Shown here piece by piece: positions 30,041 through 41,099 of a stretch of 64,000 bases of DNA (positions are counted from its first letter, which is position 1; every line of letters begins with the position of its first letter). The notes below the pieces were generated by a model. The model saw only the letters and a program-made list of their open reading frames with translations. It was not told the DNA's origin and ran no database searches. Position numbers and translations under genes: made by a program. Source of the stretch: Kappaphycus alvarezii (taxonomy: Eukaryota; Rhodophyta; Florideophyceae; Gigartinales; Solieriaceae); NCBI GenBank assembly GCA_002205965.3, contig NADL03000535.1, positions 124,001 through 188,000 of the forward strand, read 5' to 3'.

Positions 30041-31300
30041 TTAGTAATGGTAGATTTTTTTTTGCACTTTACAGACTCCTTTACACGACTTCGTTCCATC
30101 ACCATCGAAAAATATTCGAAAAGATTTCTTTCGGACTGCCGAAACTGATATTAGACTGCAAAATATCTGTGGGGCGTAGAGGACATTATGGAAGACAATT
30201 CGGTGCTGGGTGTCATTGAAAACGGACATAGCTTCCAGTATACCGATGCCTTTCGTTTCGAGGAACTGCTCATTTCCGACTTGAACTGCGTTTTCCCCAC
30301 TTCGGAACTTCCTGAAGTAGGATTTTCCAATAGTGAGGTGAAAAGTGCAAGCTGAGTCTATCATATATTTCTTAGATTTTTCTTCCTCTCCCTTAATGAC
30401 AAGAGCAGGAGGTCCGTAGCTCTCCGAGGTATCCTCAGTCCTCTGCACCTCTATAGCTGTGGCTTTCTTATTTAGGCCTTTATTGACCTGAGTGTTACCC
30501 CTTCTCTTGCCTTTCTTTCCAGAGAACTTATCGCGGTAATAACCGGAGTTAGGATTGTGAAAACAGCGATCTGATAGGTGCCCTTCACGTCCACAGTGTG
30601 AAAACTGTAGTTTTCCCTCGCAGGCGTGGTCACTTGTACCACGAATGACCATAGCTTTCCCCCTGGAGCTATGCTTTATGGCTTGTTCAGCGAGATATAG
30701 TCCCGCAACTGCTTCGGTGTTATTTTTCCCAGTAGCACGGATAACTTGAGAAGTGATATTAATATCACTCTTCAGACCGCACAGGAGAGCGCGTTTCTTC
30801 TCCAAAGGAGAAAAATATTGTCCAATTGCTGCCAGCTCGGTGACAATAGCCCTGATCCTATTAGAGAACTGCACAATCAATTCAGAGGACTCCATAGAAA
30901 TGTATTTTAACGCGAAAAGCTTTACATCAATGGATGCCTCTGATACCATTTGGTGTGTGCGTTTCAGCTTGTACTAGAATTGATGGAGATCACGGCAAAT
31001 CAGTATCGCTTCCTTACAACACGGGCTTATTGCCATAATGACGTATGCAAGCGTCATGTCCCTCCGACACTTGTCCACTGGGTTCGTCGGCTGTACCGCC
31101 GACGTAGCACCTGGCGGATCATTAAGAAATCCACTAATGCCATCTCCGGTGTTACTAGAACTCCGGCCACTTCTTTCTGCGTATTCCCAAAGTCCTTTCC
31201 ATCGAATAAATATTCCCATCCCATTTGCCCAGAGATAGTAATTGTCGGCATTCAACTGCTCAATGCGCAGAGGCGCAGAATAAAACTTCTCGTCTGCCAC
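30041..31300 (-). pseudogene. Copia Gag-protease region, one in-frame stop
   Basis: A single frame of 420 codons is broken only by a TAG at 30974-30976. Residues 1-40 carry the copia Gag start (LNADNYYLWANGMGIFI...LWEY). Further on there is a Gag segment with ALLCGLKSDI, then a zinc knuckle HCGREGHLSDRC whose first Cys is replaced by Phe (FSHC instead of CSHC). A protease-like IDSACTFHLT (DSG/DSA family, here DSA) is followed by a stretch reading LYAPQIFCSLISVS typical of the protease-integrase linker. Apart from the TAG, the missing Cys and the usual frame change to integrase, this is the best-preserved part of the element. Confidence 0.8.
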
Positions 31301-31442
31301 TTTCCAGTGATAAGAAACAACCCATGGACAGCAGGGAGGATAACTCGTTAGAAGTTTTTCTTTTTCCTCTTTTTTATTCAGAAAAAGTTAAGAATACATG
31401 GGTATACTGTTGTAAGAGTAGTAATGAATCTTTATAGGTGTT

Positions 31443-31568
31443 CGTGATAGGAGAAATCGTCGGGAGAAGAGATAGTATGAACCAACTACCCCAAGAAGGA
31501 GGTTTTGCAAGCGACAAAAGTGCTACCGTGGTATATTTGAACTAACGAGGTGTTGCAAACGACAAAAG
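31443..31568 (-). repeat. Sequence flanking the LTR-like unit, with 48-bp tandem duplication
   Basis: About 80 bp here (caagaaggagg, ttgcaagcgacaaaag) also flank the LTR-like units at 33920-33998 and 38585-38653. At this site a 48-bp segment including the TGCTACCGTGG terminus is duplicated (TGCTACC at 31521 and at 31569). In minus-strand sense this would be the start of the internal region after a 5' LTR. Confidence 0.6.
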
Positions 31569-32854
31569 TGCTACCGTGGTATATTTGAACTAATAAAAAG
31601 GAGCGGATAAGGAAGGCAGTTGGGAGGGCTACAAGCAAGTATAGAAGGGGCAGGGTGTACATAGGATGCTCTGCGAACAGCGTAGGAAAAATGTCTCTTG
31701 GGTCTGGAGCTGACTCTAAACTTCCTACTACTCGGCACTTTACTTGAAGTTGTCTGCCAACTTGCTTGACCTCCACATGAGGAAGCAGTTTATTCAGCTT
31801 ATATAGTCTCTTTTGCTAACCCTTAAGTCTCAAAGAAATATACTAAGAACCATAAAATGCATCAAATGGAATCATGTGAACGAGAAAGACTAACAGCAAA
31901 TACTATCAGGATAAATATCCAGATTCATTCCTAAATTTCTTAGTCCTCTAAACCAGAGCCAAACAAATCCCTCAAAATATCCATTCCACCCAGGCCGTCC
32001 ACACAAATATCTGCGAACGGCTTAGAATTCTCCATTGCCTCCTGCGAAATATCTAGACCATTGAGGATGCCTTCATTTGTTTCCAGAGTCGGGACCACCT
32101 GTTCCATATTTTCCGGCCCCTTCCCCAATAATTCAGCACTTTCCAAGTCTCTCTCCCCCTCATACCCCTCCTCCTCCTCTTCACTTCTTTCTTCATCTTC
32201 GTCAGAAGAGTCAGAGATCACAATTAATTCCTCACTTTCCCCTTCGTTCTCTATGGGAGCCCCCTACCGTTATACACTAGTGGCTCCCACGGGTCCACCC
32301 AGTCCTCCTCTTCCTCTAACTTCTCTTCCTCTAACTCCTCTTCTCCCTCCTCCTCCTCCTCTGCCTCTTCTATCTACTCGAAGCAGTTACGGTGCACCCA
32401 CTCCCGAACGCGTTCCAGGTCCAACCGTCTACAGTAATCATCGTAGTCGGTTGGACGATTTGCCATCAGGGCCAAAGCGTTTAGTGGAGGACGGCTTCGG
32501 GATTACTTGGTGATGGTGAGGGAAGGGCAGAGGCTGGTCATGTTAAGGGCCAAAGGAAGGGATGAACCGATGGGGTAGTTGATGGTGGGGGGTTGCCTCA
32601 ACGACGTTGATTTCAGACTTTAAATACTGCGACGTCTTCAAAAAGTATGAAGACCTTGGATGTGTATAGTAATGACAAATATTAAAGACAACTTGTCTTA
32701 AAATAAAAAATCAACCCATGAATTTGCCACACCCATTCAAATTTAAAAAATCTTGCAAATTCAGAAACTGTAAAAATATCTTCCAAATTCCGATACTGCA
32801 TCCAAATTTGGACCTCTTCTAGATTATTTTCGTGTGCATATTTTGCGCACATCA
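31569..32854 (-). mobile_element. 1.29-kb TG...CA LTR-like unit with internal acidic ORF
   Basis: The unit begins TGCTACCGTGG and ends GCGCACATCA, the same termini as the 644-bp insertion at 23414-24057. A TATATAG box is near 31798 on the plus strand, whereas the open frame inside is on the minus strand, so the transcriptional sense is ambiguous. At 32854/32855 it abuts, and apparently interrupts, the RLE remnant. It is either a long LTR or an independent non-autonomous unit. Confidence 0.65.
31940..32466 (-). pseudogene. Acidic, Glu-rich protein encoded inside the LTR-like unit
   Basis: From an ATG at 32464-32466 the minus strand reads MANRPTDYDDYCRRLDLERV, then a long Glu-rich stretch. After two in-frame or frameshift interruptions it continues as a clean 93-residue frame from 32221 to 31940 (SDSSDEDEERSEEEEEG, LLGKGPENMEQVV, DILRDLFGSGLED). 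The inverted unit at 37960-38190 encodes the same block (ERDKESAGLMGKGPEN) in decayed form, so the ORF is a family feature. The function is unknown; an acidic tail like this occurs in some Gag proteins, but that is only an analogy. Confidence 0.55.
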
Positions 32855-33478
32855 TGCTTCTTGCCACCTTGGTTATGACGGCGTAAGCGTCTGTATGCCA
32901 ACCGCCGAGGGTGGATATGGGCACGTTGACGAGTCTGCCTCGAGAGGAAGTAGCGATGAAAGATTGTTACTTCCTGTGCTTCGCAGCTCGGGCTGCGTGA
33001 AGGGAGGTCAAGGGGTTGAACGTGTTGACTCTCCTGTTCGATGGCGCGAGAGGATTGACAAAGGTGATGTGTCGAAGAAGTCAGTCCCCCCGCGGCTTCC
33101 CATTGCCCGAATATCAGGTCTCTTGCGGTGGAAGCCCTCTCGCGGCTCTACGACGGGGTGACGGGCGGCTTTGGCCAGGTCACTAGCCAAAAGATTCACT
33201 TGACGGTCGCGACGGATGCTCCTGTGGGTGCCGTGCAGGCAGTGGAGGAGGTGGTCACCATACAAGTCCAACGTGTGAGGGCAATTTGCTCTTGGGCATG
33301 GTGTGCCAGGAGCAAACAGCGGGATTTGGCAGTGATATCGGAGCCACTGGGAAAATTTTCGGGCCTCGATATGTGATTGCAGTCCCGGAGATGGCGCACA
33401 GTATACCCATTCCTTGGAGTATATAAGAACCACTCCTAAGCTAGGACAAAGGTCGATCAGAACATCATAAATCAGCAC
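32855..33478 (-). pseudogene. RLE retroelement C-terminus, second family
   Basis: On the minus strand: APGTPCPRANCPHTLDLYGDHLLHC finger residues (Cys/Cys/His/Cys spacing as in R2-like zinc knuckles), KAARHPVVEPR, RPDIRAMGSRGGTDFFD (RPD and FD of the PD-(D/E)XK-like fold), and after a frameshift PISTLGGWHTDAYAVITKVARSM. It stops exactly at the end of the LTR-like unit. It belongs with the remnant at 12591-13028 and differs clearly from subfamilies A-C. Confidence 0.75.
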
Positions 33479-33919
33479 ATGGATAATTCAAAGGAACCAC
33501 CTCCAAGTTTCAGACTTTTCCGCGTATTAACTAACGCAACTGCGTTTTATCCACTCAAAATTTCATAGACGGGTATATACAGTACTGTACAGTATATTCC
33601 AGAGCACTCCCGTTCTCAGGGTATGTACAGCAAGCTTCCTCGAAATGAGAATGGCATTTAAGGAGGGCTCTCTACCTAAATCAAGTTCTGCAACGCTCAG
33701 CGTACCCTGCCGCACTTAATCCGGCTGTCCTTTTGGACAGCAAGCGAGGGGTCCTGGATCCCGTAGTTCTGCTGGTTGTGTCCGAGGCCAAAAACCGGGA
33801 GCACTTGTTGGAGTCGTTGTCGATCTCTGTAAGCATCGCGCGTAAATAGGGATTCTTTCAAGCTACTACCGCTTGGCCCCAGGTGCCCCGTTTATCCGAA
33901 GTGGAAACCAGCCAATGTC
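33479..33919. other. Unassigned region with a short coding remnant
   Basis: A TACAGTACTGTACAGTA palindrome and a piece resembling the 20.2-kb repeat spacer lie near 33575-33625. A plus-strand frame at about 33700-33840 reads LDPVVLLVVSEAKNREHLLE, which looks protein-like, but I cannot assign it. No gene is supported. Confidence 0.35.
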
Positions 33920-34195
33920 TCTAATAGGGGTAAATCATCAGAAAGAGAGATACTAAGAACCAACTACTCTAAGAAGGAGTTGTTGCAAGCGACAAAAGTG
34001 CTACCGTGGTATAGTTGAACGAACACAAATTGTTTATGGAAGAGAGTTGAGAGAGCTAAAAGCAAGTGTGGAAGGGGCAAGTTCTACCACTGATGCTTTG
34101 CGAACAGCGTAGAAAACGTTTTCTTGGGTCTGTAGTTGACTCTGAACTCCCTACTACTCGGGACTTGACTTGAAGTTGTCTGACAACTTGCTTTA
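33920..34195 (-). mobile_element. Truncated LTR-like unit with flank
   Basis: Flank sequence at 33920-33998 and the first ~195 bp of the unit (from TGCTACC at 33999) match 31443-31770 in the same orientation. The match stops near acaacttgctt at 34193. Confidence 0.75.
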
Positions 34196-35000
34196 TGCTT
34201 TGTATGTGACTTAATTTGCTGAGCGCCCCGCTCGGGTATGCTGGCTCAAAAGTAATCCTACCATTTCGTGCAAACAATTCGTATCAAATTATTGGAATCA
34301 ATTTCTTCTTCCTTCCCAAGTAGAGATCAATTTTAAAATATACATTACTATCAATAGTCTCCTATAAAAGATTAGGCTATGCTCCTACCCGAGTGGAAAG
34401 CAGTACCAATTTGAACAAGAATAACTAAACCAAAAACCAAAAACCACAAATATACGAATTTCAACAACAGTATACCTCCTAGTACCTGGATATTTAAATG
34501 AAAGGTCTGGTAGGTTGATTGTGAGGGCCTCGTGACTGAAGATTACTCTGGGATTTCATCCTTGAAATATCTAGTCGCGGGGATCCGATTTCGGTGATTA
34601 CTTCGTGTATTTTTGACCTTGAAATAATGCTCACAAGGACTTTATTTATGTTACTCTATCTACGAAGTACGATATATATCCGTTCTTGGGACGCTGTCAC
34701 GCTGTTAGAACGCAATACGTGAAAATCGTAAATAAAAACAGGAATTTTTTTCAGTTCGCATTTGTTGCACCACATGTATTACCTAATTCAAGAAAGGGAA
34801 CTTCACGCAATCCTATTCTGATTTTTTTATTTCAATTTTCTCTAGTTCGTAGTTCGGAGGTCCATCTTCGAGAAGAAATTCTAATTTACTTCTATTCTCA
34901 CAGCGGGTAATACCAGGCAGTCATCAATCAAACTGATAAGTTATTAGAACTTAATTCGCGTAAAAAATCAGCCCTACGGATCCTCGTTTTCAGTATATTT
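34196..35000. other. AT-rich unassigned region
   Basis: No supported gene. The 34.9-35.2 kb end may still be decayed pol of the Gag-protease element on the minus strand (readings such as GAGGILSAEQIMEESEEKL). Confidence 0.3.
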
Positions 35001-36710
35001 GGAATTCATTGCAAAGTAGTCTTTCGAACAGATCTTGAATTCTCGTAAACACTCTCTCGACCCCATCACACTCCCATTACATTCGACCAGCTTCTCCTCC
35101 GATTCCTCCATTATCTGCTCCGCTGAGAATACCGCCAGCGCCATTCTTTAACTCCGCGAAAGAAGCATCCAAGGGAGGCTGTGGTGAAGCATTCAAACAC
35201 TTTTCCTCACCTTACTCTTCTTCCTTAGATGGCTTTCTCTCCCCTGGAATTACCTCTACAACGCCATGAGGGACTCTTTTACCCTCTTACCACAATCCCA
35301 GTCCCAGCCCTTACCGACTGCGAGATGCAGGACAGTATGCAGGTCAGTCCGAGAACGAGAGAACCTAAAATGATCTGCGCGGTCACGAGAATGGAGGGCG
35401 ACTTGTAGGCGTACCTGTTCAATTGCAGTGAGCTTGTCGATGCTTCCAAGTGCAGAGGCCTCGGCAAGCTTGGAATAGAAAATGCTTTCGTCATTACCAT
35501 TGTCGTAGCGACCTGTACACTTGTAAGGTGCGCGGTCATCAGAAAATTTCACCGGGAATGACAGGGAGCCATGGGGGAAAGGTGATTACAGGTTGTGGTT
35601 TACGTCTCCAAGACGGCCAACTGCACCAGCAGACTGTTTATTCTCCTTATCTTGTTTTTTCTTAGCGATGGTTTGTAAACGGTTAGATCTAGATGGGCCA
35701 TCTTTTGCCTTTTCAGATTCACGGGCAGCACGCAGCTTCTGTTTCTCCTCCTCAGGACATTCCTCCCAGTACTCCGGCCAGTGCGTGATGTCTTTAGACC
35801 TACATGGTAGATATAAGCAAATCAGTGGCCCTTTTGGATTTTTGTACCGTCTATTCAACTTCGAATCGAATTTATTGTCCACGCTAGAGCCCGGCGCCTT
35901 CTAACCACCACGGTTATTATTATCGCGGTGGTTCGGGTTCTTTTGTGCTTCCGCAGTGGGCTGAAGTCAATTAGTTAGAAGGCCTTCAAAATCTCAAATG
36001 AGTGCTTCGTTAAACCATCGAAGTCCTTCTTAAGCTCAGTGTGAGATAAATCTAGGGTGGATTGGAGTCGGGATTGAAGTAAGGCTGAGCGGGCAGCCGA
36101 AAGAACATGTCGAACGGCGATCTTCTGGTCATCTTTTGTGATCCAGCAAACTCCGTTGCGGCGTAAAATAGTGCGGTAGAAGACGAACAGATTCTCCATA
36201 CGCGACCGAGCGTTCCTGTCAGACGTGTCCATTCGTAGCTCGTAATTGATGAGTGCATCAAGAGAAGATGAACTCGCTGTCTCCTACCTTTCTTCAGCCT
36301 TAGAATTTAAGAGGGATTAGAGGGCATCTTTCTTTGGAGATGCCACATCACTAACGCCTGGAATTTGGCCTAGTTCTGCAGCCGATTCGAGGTAGTCCGG
36401 ATCGAGGCAAAATTTGAGGTTGAGTTATCGGATGACCTCAGTTTCAAGGAGCTCAATATCTGCGCGTTGTTCTGCGGGTTCCTTGATATGGGCGACATAT
36501 TGATCTTAATTGCGGATAAAAGTGCGGACGGAGGATGCATCTGTCTTGTTGAGACGGGTAAAGTCGACTGAATTCGGCACGATTGACGAGGATATGGTTG
36601 TTACTGCGGTTAATGGCGAATCGTTCGTCATTTTTGTCGGTCGAGTGCCGGTGACTTGACCGAGGATGATCGAAAGGGTTCGCGAACACACGGGCGTTCG
36701 AATCGATCAC
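35000..36710 (-). pseudogene. Decayed Gag-protease region of an LTR retrotransposon (probably Ty3/gypsy)
   Basis: Four minus-strand segments follow one another in different frames. 36710-36453 reads NPFDHPRSS...SNNHILVNRAEF. 36232-35975 reads RSRMENLFVFYRTILRRNG...DDQKIAVRHVLSAA. 35882-35586 has a basic/acidic stretch with a degenerate Cys/His knuckle (CLYLPC...ITHWPEYWEECPEEEKQKL). 35552-35256 reads APYKCTGRYDNGNDES...LQVALHSRD...FRFSRSRTDLHTVLHLAVGK, which resembles the aspartic-protease region of gypsy elements known from oomycetes and algae. The assignment rests on remembered family appearance, not on a search. Confidence 0.5.
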
Positions 36711-37959
36711 TGTGACCGGTCGGCGAATGATGGTTGGTGTTCGATGCCTCTTTTCGAGATGTTGTACTGAATAAACCCAATGTGGCTTTTTTTAAGTAGT
36801 CGACTTCAGTCCTCTGGACGCCCGAGTCGTGTACCCAACAGTAATGGCGTCGGAGTTGTGTCCACTATGTTGACGTTACAGTATATTACGGATCCGGAGA
36901 CCTGATCTTAATTTGATCCCAGACTAATCTAATTGATCAACACTGTACCTTGGAACTGTATAGAATCGTATAGGTGCTACAAGTATGTGGGAAGAAATAG
37001 TCTGCTTCTGTCAAGAGTTTGGTTGGTTATAAAAAGGTCAGGGAGTAACAGACTAGGGTGGGGTTTTCGGAGATAAGTCTGGGGCCAAAAGAGTCGGAGA
37101 AGTTGAATAGGCTGATGTGTATGGGATGGGAGATGGAGAAGGAATTGAGGGAGGTGATAGACTTTTAGGAGCAGATTGAGATGAAGCCGATGAAGAAGTC
37201 AGTCAAGATTAATATGTGCCCCAGAAGATGTTTGGTTTTGGCGATATTATGGTTTATGCCCTGGGTATAGGGGCTGCTTTTTAGTGGAGGGTTCCGTCAT
37301 GGGATGCGCCAATAATGAAGCCCCGGATGCTGTTGTATTGGATGTGGGATTATAGAATGTGTTTTGGAGATGGGTAATGACGAGTTACTCCTTGAGTCTC
37401 TCGATGACAGTCTTTTTGAAGAGAATTTTAAAGCAGAGTTTTTGTGAATCAGTGATGTGTCCAAGGAAACACCGATGGAGCTGACGTGTTGCCTCAAGAT
37501 GCTGTCTTGGAATTGAATGTATTATGCGGCAAGGGAGACATTCTATTCGAAAGCGGACTTGGAGAAGGCGGGGCGTTTGAGAAGGATGATGATTTCATCA
37601 GATTTGCGTTGTTTGGTACCCCAAACGATTTCTAAGATGTAGAGGGAGAGATTATTTAGTTAGAGAGTGTGAAAGTGGTTAGAATTTAGGAGGAAGAGGT
37701 GTGTTGGGGTTGGAAAGGGCAAAATGATAATTGATTTAAATTGAGAATGACTGTAATATTCCAACTAATTTCGTGGAACTTAGAATACCCATATTCAAAA
37801 GAGTCTTTAGCCAATAATCTTGTAAACATGTCTGAGGTAGTATCATATCGCGGTGGAAAATGTAATTTTCACCTGTTGTAGACTTGATTCTAATAAGTTA
37901 AGTATAATGAAAGTGGTATGGGATAAACTAGTAGAGTCCACTACCAAGAGTACAATGCA
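36711..37959. other. Unassigned region
   Basis: Broken open frames on both strands. The plus strand from about 37070 to 37500 has protein-like pieces (MGWEMEKELREVID, NDELLLESLDDSLFEENFKAEF) separated by stops, probably an old element. No gene is supported. Confidence 0.3.
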
Positions 37960-38653
37960 GTGAAGGGAGGATTGAAGAGGAGGATGAGGGGAGAGAGACA
38001 AGGAAAGTGCTGGATTAATGGGGAAGGGGCCGGAGAATATGGACCACGTGGTGTCCCGACTTTGGAGCCAGATGGGGGAATCCTCAGTGGTCTAGATATA
38101 TCGTAGGAGGCAGTGGAGACTTCTAGGCCGTTCGCGGATATTTGTGTGGACCACCTGGGTGGAATGGATATTTTAGGGGAATCGCTCTGATATAGAGGAC
38201 TAAGATATTTAGGAATGAATCTACAAATTTGTCCTGATAGTATCTGCTGCTAGTCTTTCTCGTTCACACGATTCCATTTGATGAATTTTATGGTTCTTAG
38301 TATGTTTCTTTGAGATTTTAAGGATACCCAAGAAGTCTCTATAATCTGAGTATACTGCTTCTTCTTGTGGAGGTCAAGCAAGTTGGCAGACAACTTCAAG
38401 TCAAGTCCTGAGTAGTAGGTAGTTTAGGGTAAACTTCAGACCCAAGAAAAAGTTTTCTTACGCTGTTCGCAGAGCATCAGATGTACACCCTGTCCCTACT
38501 ATACCTGCTTCTAGCCCTCTCAACTGTCTTCCTTATCCACTCCTTTTTGCTCGTTCAACTATACCACAGTAGCACTTTTGTCGCTTGCAACACCTCCTTC
38601 TTGGGATAGATGGTTCTGAATATCTCTTCTCCCAACGACTTACCCCTGTCACA
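37960..38653 (+). mobile_element. LTR-like unit in inverted orientation
   Basis: The reverse complement of 38653-37960 aligns to 31443 through about 32200: the same flank (38585-38653), the TGCTACTGTGG terminus (ending at 38584), the TATA-region counterpart, and the acidic ORF in decayed form. Relative to 31569-32854 it is inverted, so 31.5-38.6 kb looks like an element flanked by inverted ends, although these are probably independent insertions. Confidence 0.75.
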
Positions 38654-41095
38654 CACCATCGTCAGTTGCCACAAATCGAGAATTCTGGATAAATATGAAG
38701 TACTTCAAATTGCTCTGAGCCCCGGATTGAGTACATTGGATTGTTTTTCTACGCAGAAGGCAACAAAATAGGCCCCTTCAGTACTTTACGCTACCTTGAA
38801 TACTATTTTCAAAGATTGAAGTTTGGTATTAGCCCATGGAAACCACTGTGGGGCAGCAGTGTCACCTCGTGTAATCTCGTAAAACAGCTGTCCGGAAAAA
38901 TGGTTCCCTTGTACCGAAACTAACGCAAGAGTAACCAGCAATCCCATTTACTAGATTTTAACCCAAAGGAGGAACTTTTGGGGTGTTTTTATTTCATGAA
39001 AAGTTTGGTCAGTTGGAAAACCCAAACACAGTACTATACTTCGTTTCTGTGGACTTCGGTTGTGTATATCAAGATTCAGAATTGTGATCAGCAGTATAAT
39101 GGATGTGTCAGTAGTGTCCTCGGCTACACAATTATTTATAATAGGCTCGAGAAGATAATAACATCAATGACTGCTACTTTCCGAATCTTCTTTGGTCTGT
39201 GATAGTAATGTAATAAAATGATTCGAATTGTTTGGAGTCATCTAAGGATTACCAAGGGTTAATAAAGCTTTAGGTAGTCTCGTAATTCATAGGATAGATT
39301 ACGAATGGTCTGCAGGATGGAGAGAATTGTAGGATGCAAGAGCAGCAGGATTGCATCCGTCATTTTGACCTATCACCGAAACTTCCTTGTCAAGGAAGAA
39401 CAAAGGTACCTCAAGATTCAAAGTCATATTATAGCTATATTCGTGCTGTACCGAGTTCGATGACCACACTAATGTCCTAGGATACTTCCAAACTGTCGCG
39501 CAGTGAAAGTCCAATTCACCGCCAAACTATTTACACTCAGACTTTTAATTAATCTAAGGCTCTTTGATCCTTGGCAAAAAGATGCCGAATGAAATAAATA
39601 GTGCCCGCGCGCCGCTTTAAAGATCGCTGTGGACCGATATAGTCGGGATAAAAGCAGGTATAAAAAGGACAAATAAGTTCCACTACGAGGCTTACTAACC
39701 CAAATTATTCATCTAGGTTCAAAATAGAATCTTAGGGGCAGTCGTAAGGCATGATTTAGCATAGGTGATGACTCAAGATAAAAAAACAAAGTAATAACGA
39801 GAGCTGTAGTGTAAGCTTCTTCATCAGGTAAAACTATGCGCTAATCTCATCATTAACAAGCATGTCATATAGGCCGAATTACTTGACGCAAGAAATCAGG
39901 AATATCTCAACAAATTGTGTAGTCTGCAAATGAAATAACGGGGGAATGTTTTAGGTGTTTTATTCTTGGAAAATATATCCGATCGAAAAAGTGAACCAAA
40001 GAAAAATAAAAGAAAAGTAAAACAACTAAAAGTAAAACAATAAGAAACGAACAGAAAGAACGGGAATGAAAAAATAAAGAAGGAAACACTTTTAACGTTT
40101 ACAGAAATAGATTCTTTCGACGTGAAAATAATAATTCACTGTAATAATTACTCTTCGTGGTCATAGGAAGTGTTTTAGGCCCTGGATTTTTCCATTAAAA
40201 ATACATCTAAGTGTGAAATACTCAAACTCAAATATAGAAAAATGCATTAACTCACATATATAACTGATTAAAATTACAATTCTTACTGCGCGTTGGTTTC
40301 TTTAAGGTGAATTTTTCATGATATATACATCAATTTTGTCATGGAAATTCACTGCAAATACTCCCAGGTTCTATATGATGCTACAGTTGTCTATCCGCGA
40401 ACGCACTGTCCACACATGAGGCAAAGTTTTTCCTCATATGAGGACAAAACTCTTTATCATACAATAATTTGCTTTAACTAAAACATAATTCGGGGCCGTA
40501 AATATTTACTAAAAATATACTCTCGAAACATAAAATTACAGTAAACGGTGCTCAGTGGCTTCAACTCTACATCACATCGGCTGAAGCATTTACCTACAGC
40601 ATAAAATGTATGCAAATTGGCAATAACATTGAAGGCTATCAAGTAGCCTAAAGTAGTTCGTACCCTGATTAGCGCTAAAATTACCGAAACGATTGCTTTG
40701 ATCGAGTTTCGCAACTGTTAAAATTATGGGTTAGCAAAAAACATAGAAAAATAAAACTTTTTCCTAAAACGTTATCCTGATATGAGGACATTGGTCCTAC
40801 ATGGACTCTAGGAGTTTGCTGAATAGGTATAGTTTCTTGGAAAAGCTGTAAGCGAGCTTCGACATCAGCGCTCAGAGGCTCATAACCTGATATCAGCACA
40901 GCAGAACCAGCTCAAAAACGCTGCTTAGAAGGTAAGAGCCCTCGAGGAAGAGCTTCCTCTTGTCAGGTTTAACACGTCTAGCTGTAATTGTCAAAATGAA
41001 AGCAATAACGCCCTTGAGAAGAATAAAAAGGGCTCATTCAGCGGAAAAGGGTACTTTGGGAATTGGTGTGTGTAGATGCAAAATTGGCTTTGAGA
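38654..41095. other. Unassigned AT-rich region upstream of the chromovirus
   Basis: Expected to include the chromovirus 5' LTR, but I could not match it to a 3' LTR by eye. Two short TGTTTTAGG(T/C) words at about 39950 and 40168 are not enough. Small open frames have no motif. A CCTCATATGAGG palindrome is near 40432. Confidence 0.3.
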
Positions 41096-41099
41096 AGCA

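Larger units (their letters stand above)
26271..31310 (-). mobile_element. Ty1/copia retrotransposon, minus strand, 5' LTR not found
   Basis: The order on the minus strand is Gag, zinc knuckle, protease, integrase, reverse transcriptase, RNase H, polypurine tract and 3' LTR. The integrase-before-RT order is diagnostic of Ty1/copia. A 3' LTR candidate is at 26271-26540. At the 5' end I could not find a matching LTR or a primer-binding site; sequence upstream of the Gag start runs into the LTR-like family at about 31440, which may have truncated it. Two later insertions (26636-26706 and 26744-27299) lie in the pol 3' end. Confidence 0.88.

Noticed and set aside
30935..30950. GGTATCAGAGGC resembling a tRNA-iMet primer-binding site in the copia element.
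   Set aside because: It lies well inside the Gag reading frame (MVSEASID) and no LTR end precedes it.
31569..38584. A single large DNA transposon bounded by long terminal inverted repeats.
   Set aside because: The inverted ends are LTR-like units with TG/CA termini that also occur alone with a 5-bp duplication (23414-24057), and a third copy lies inside the interval.
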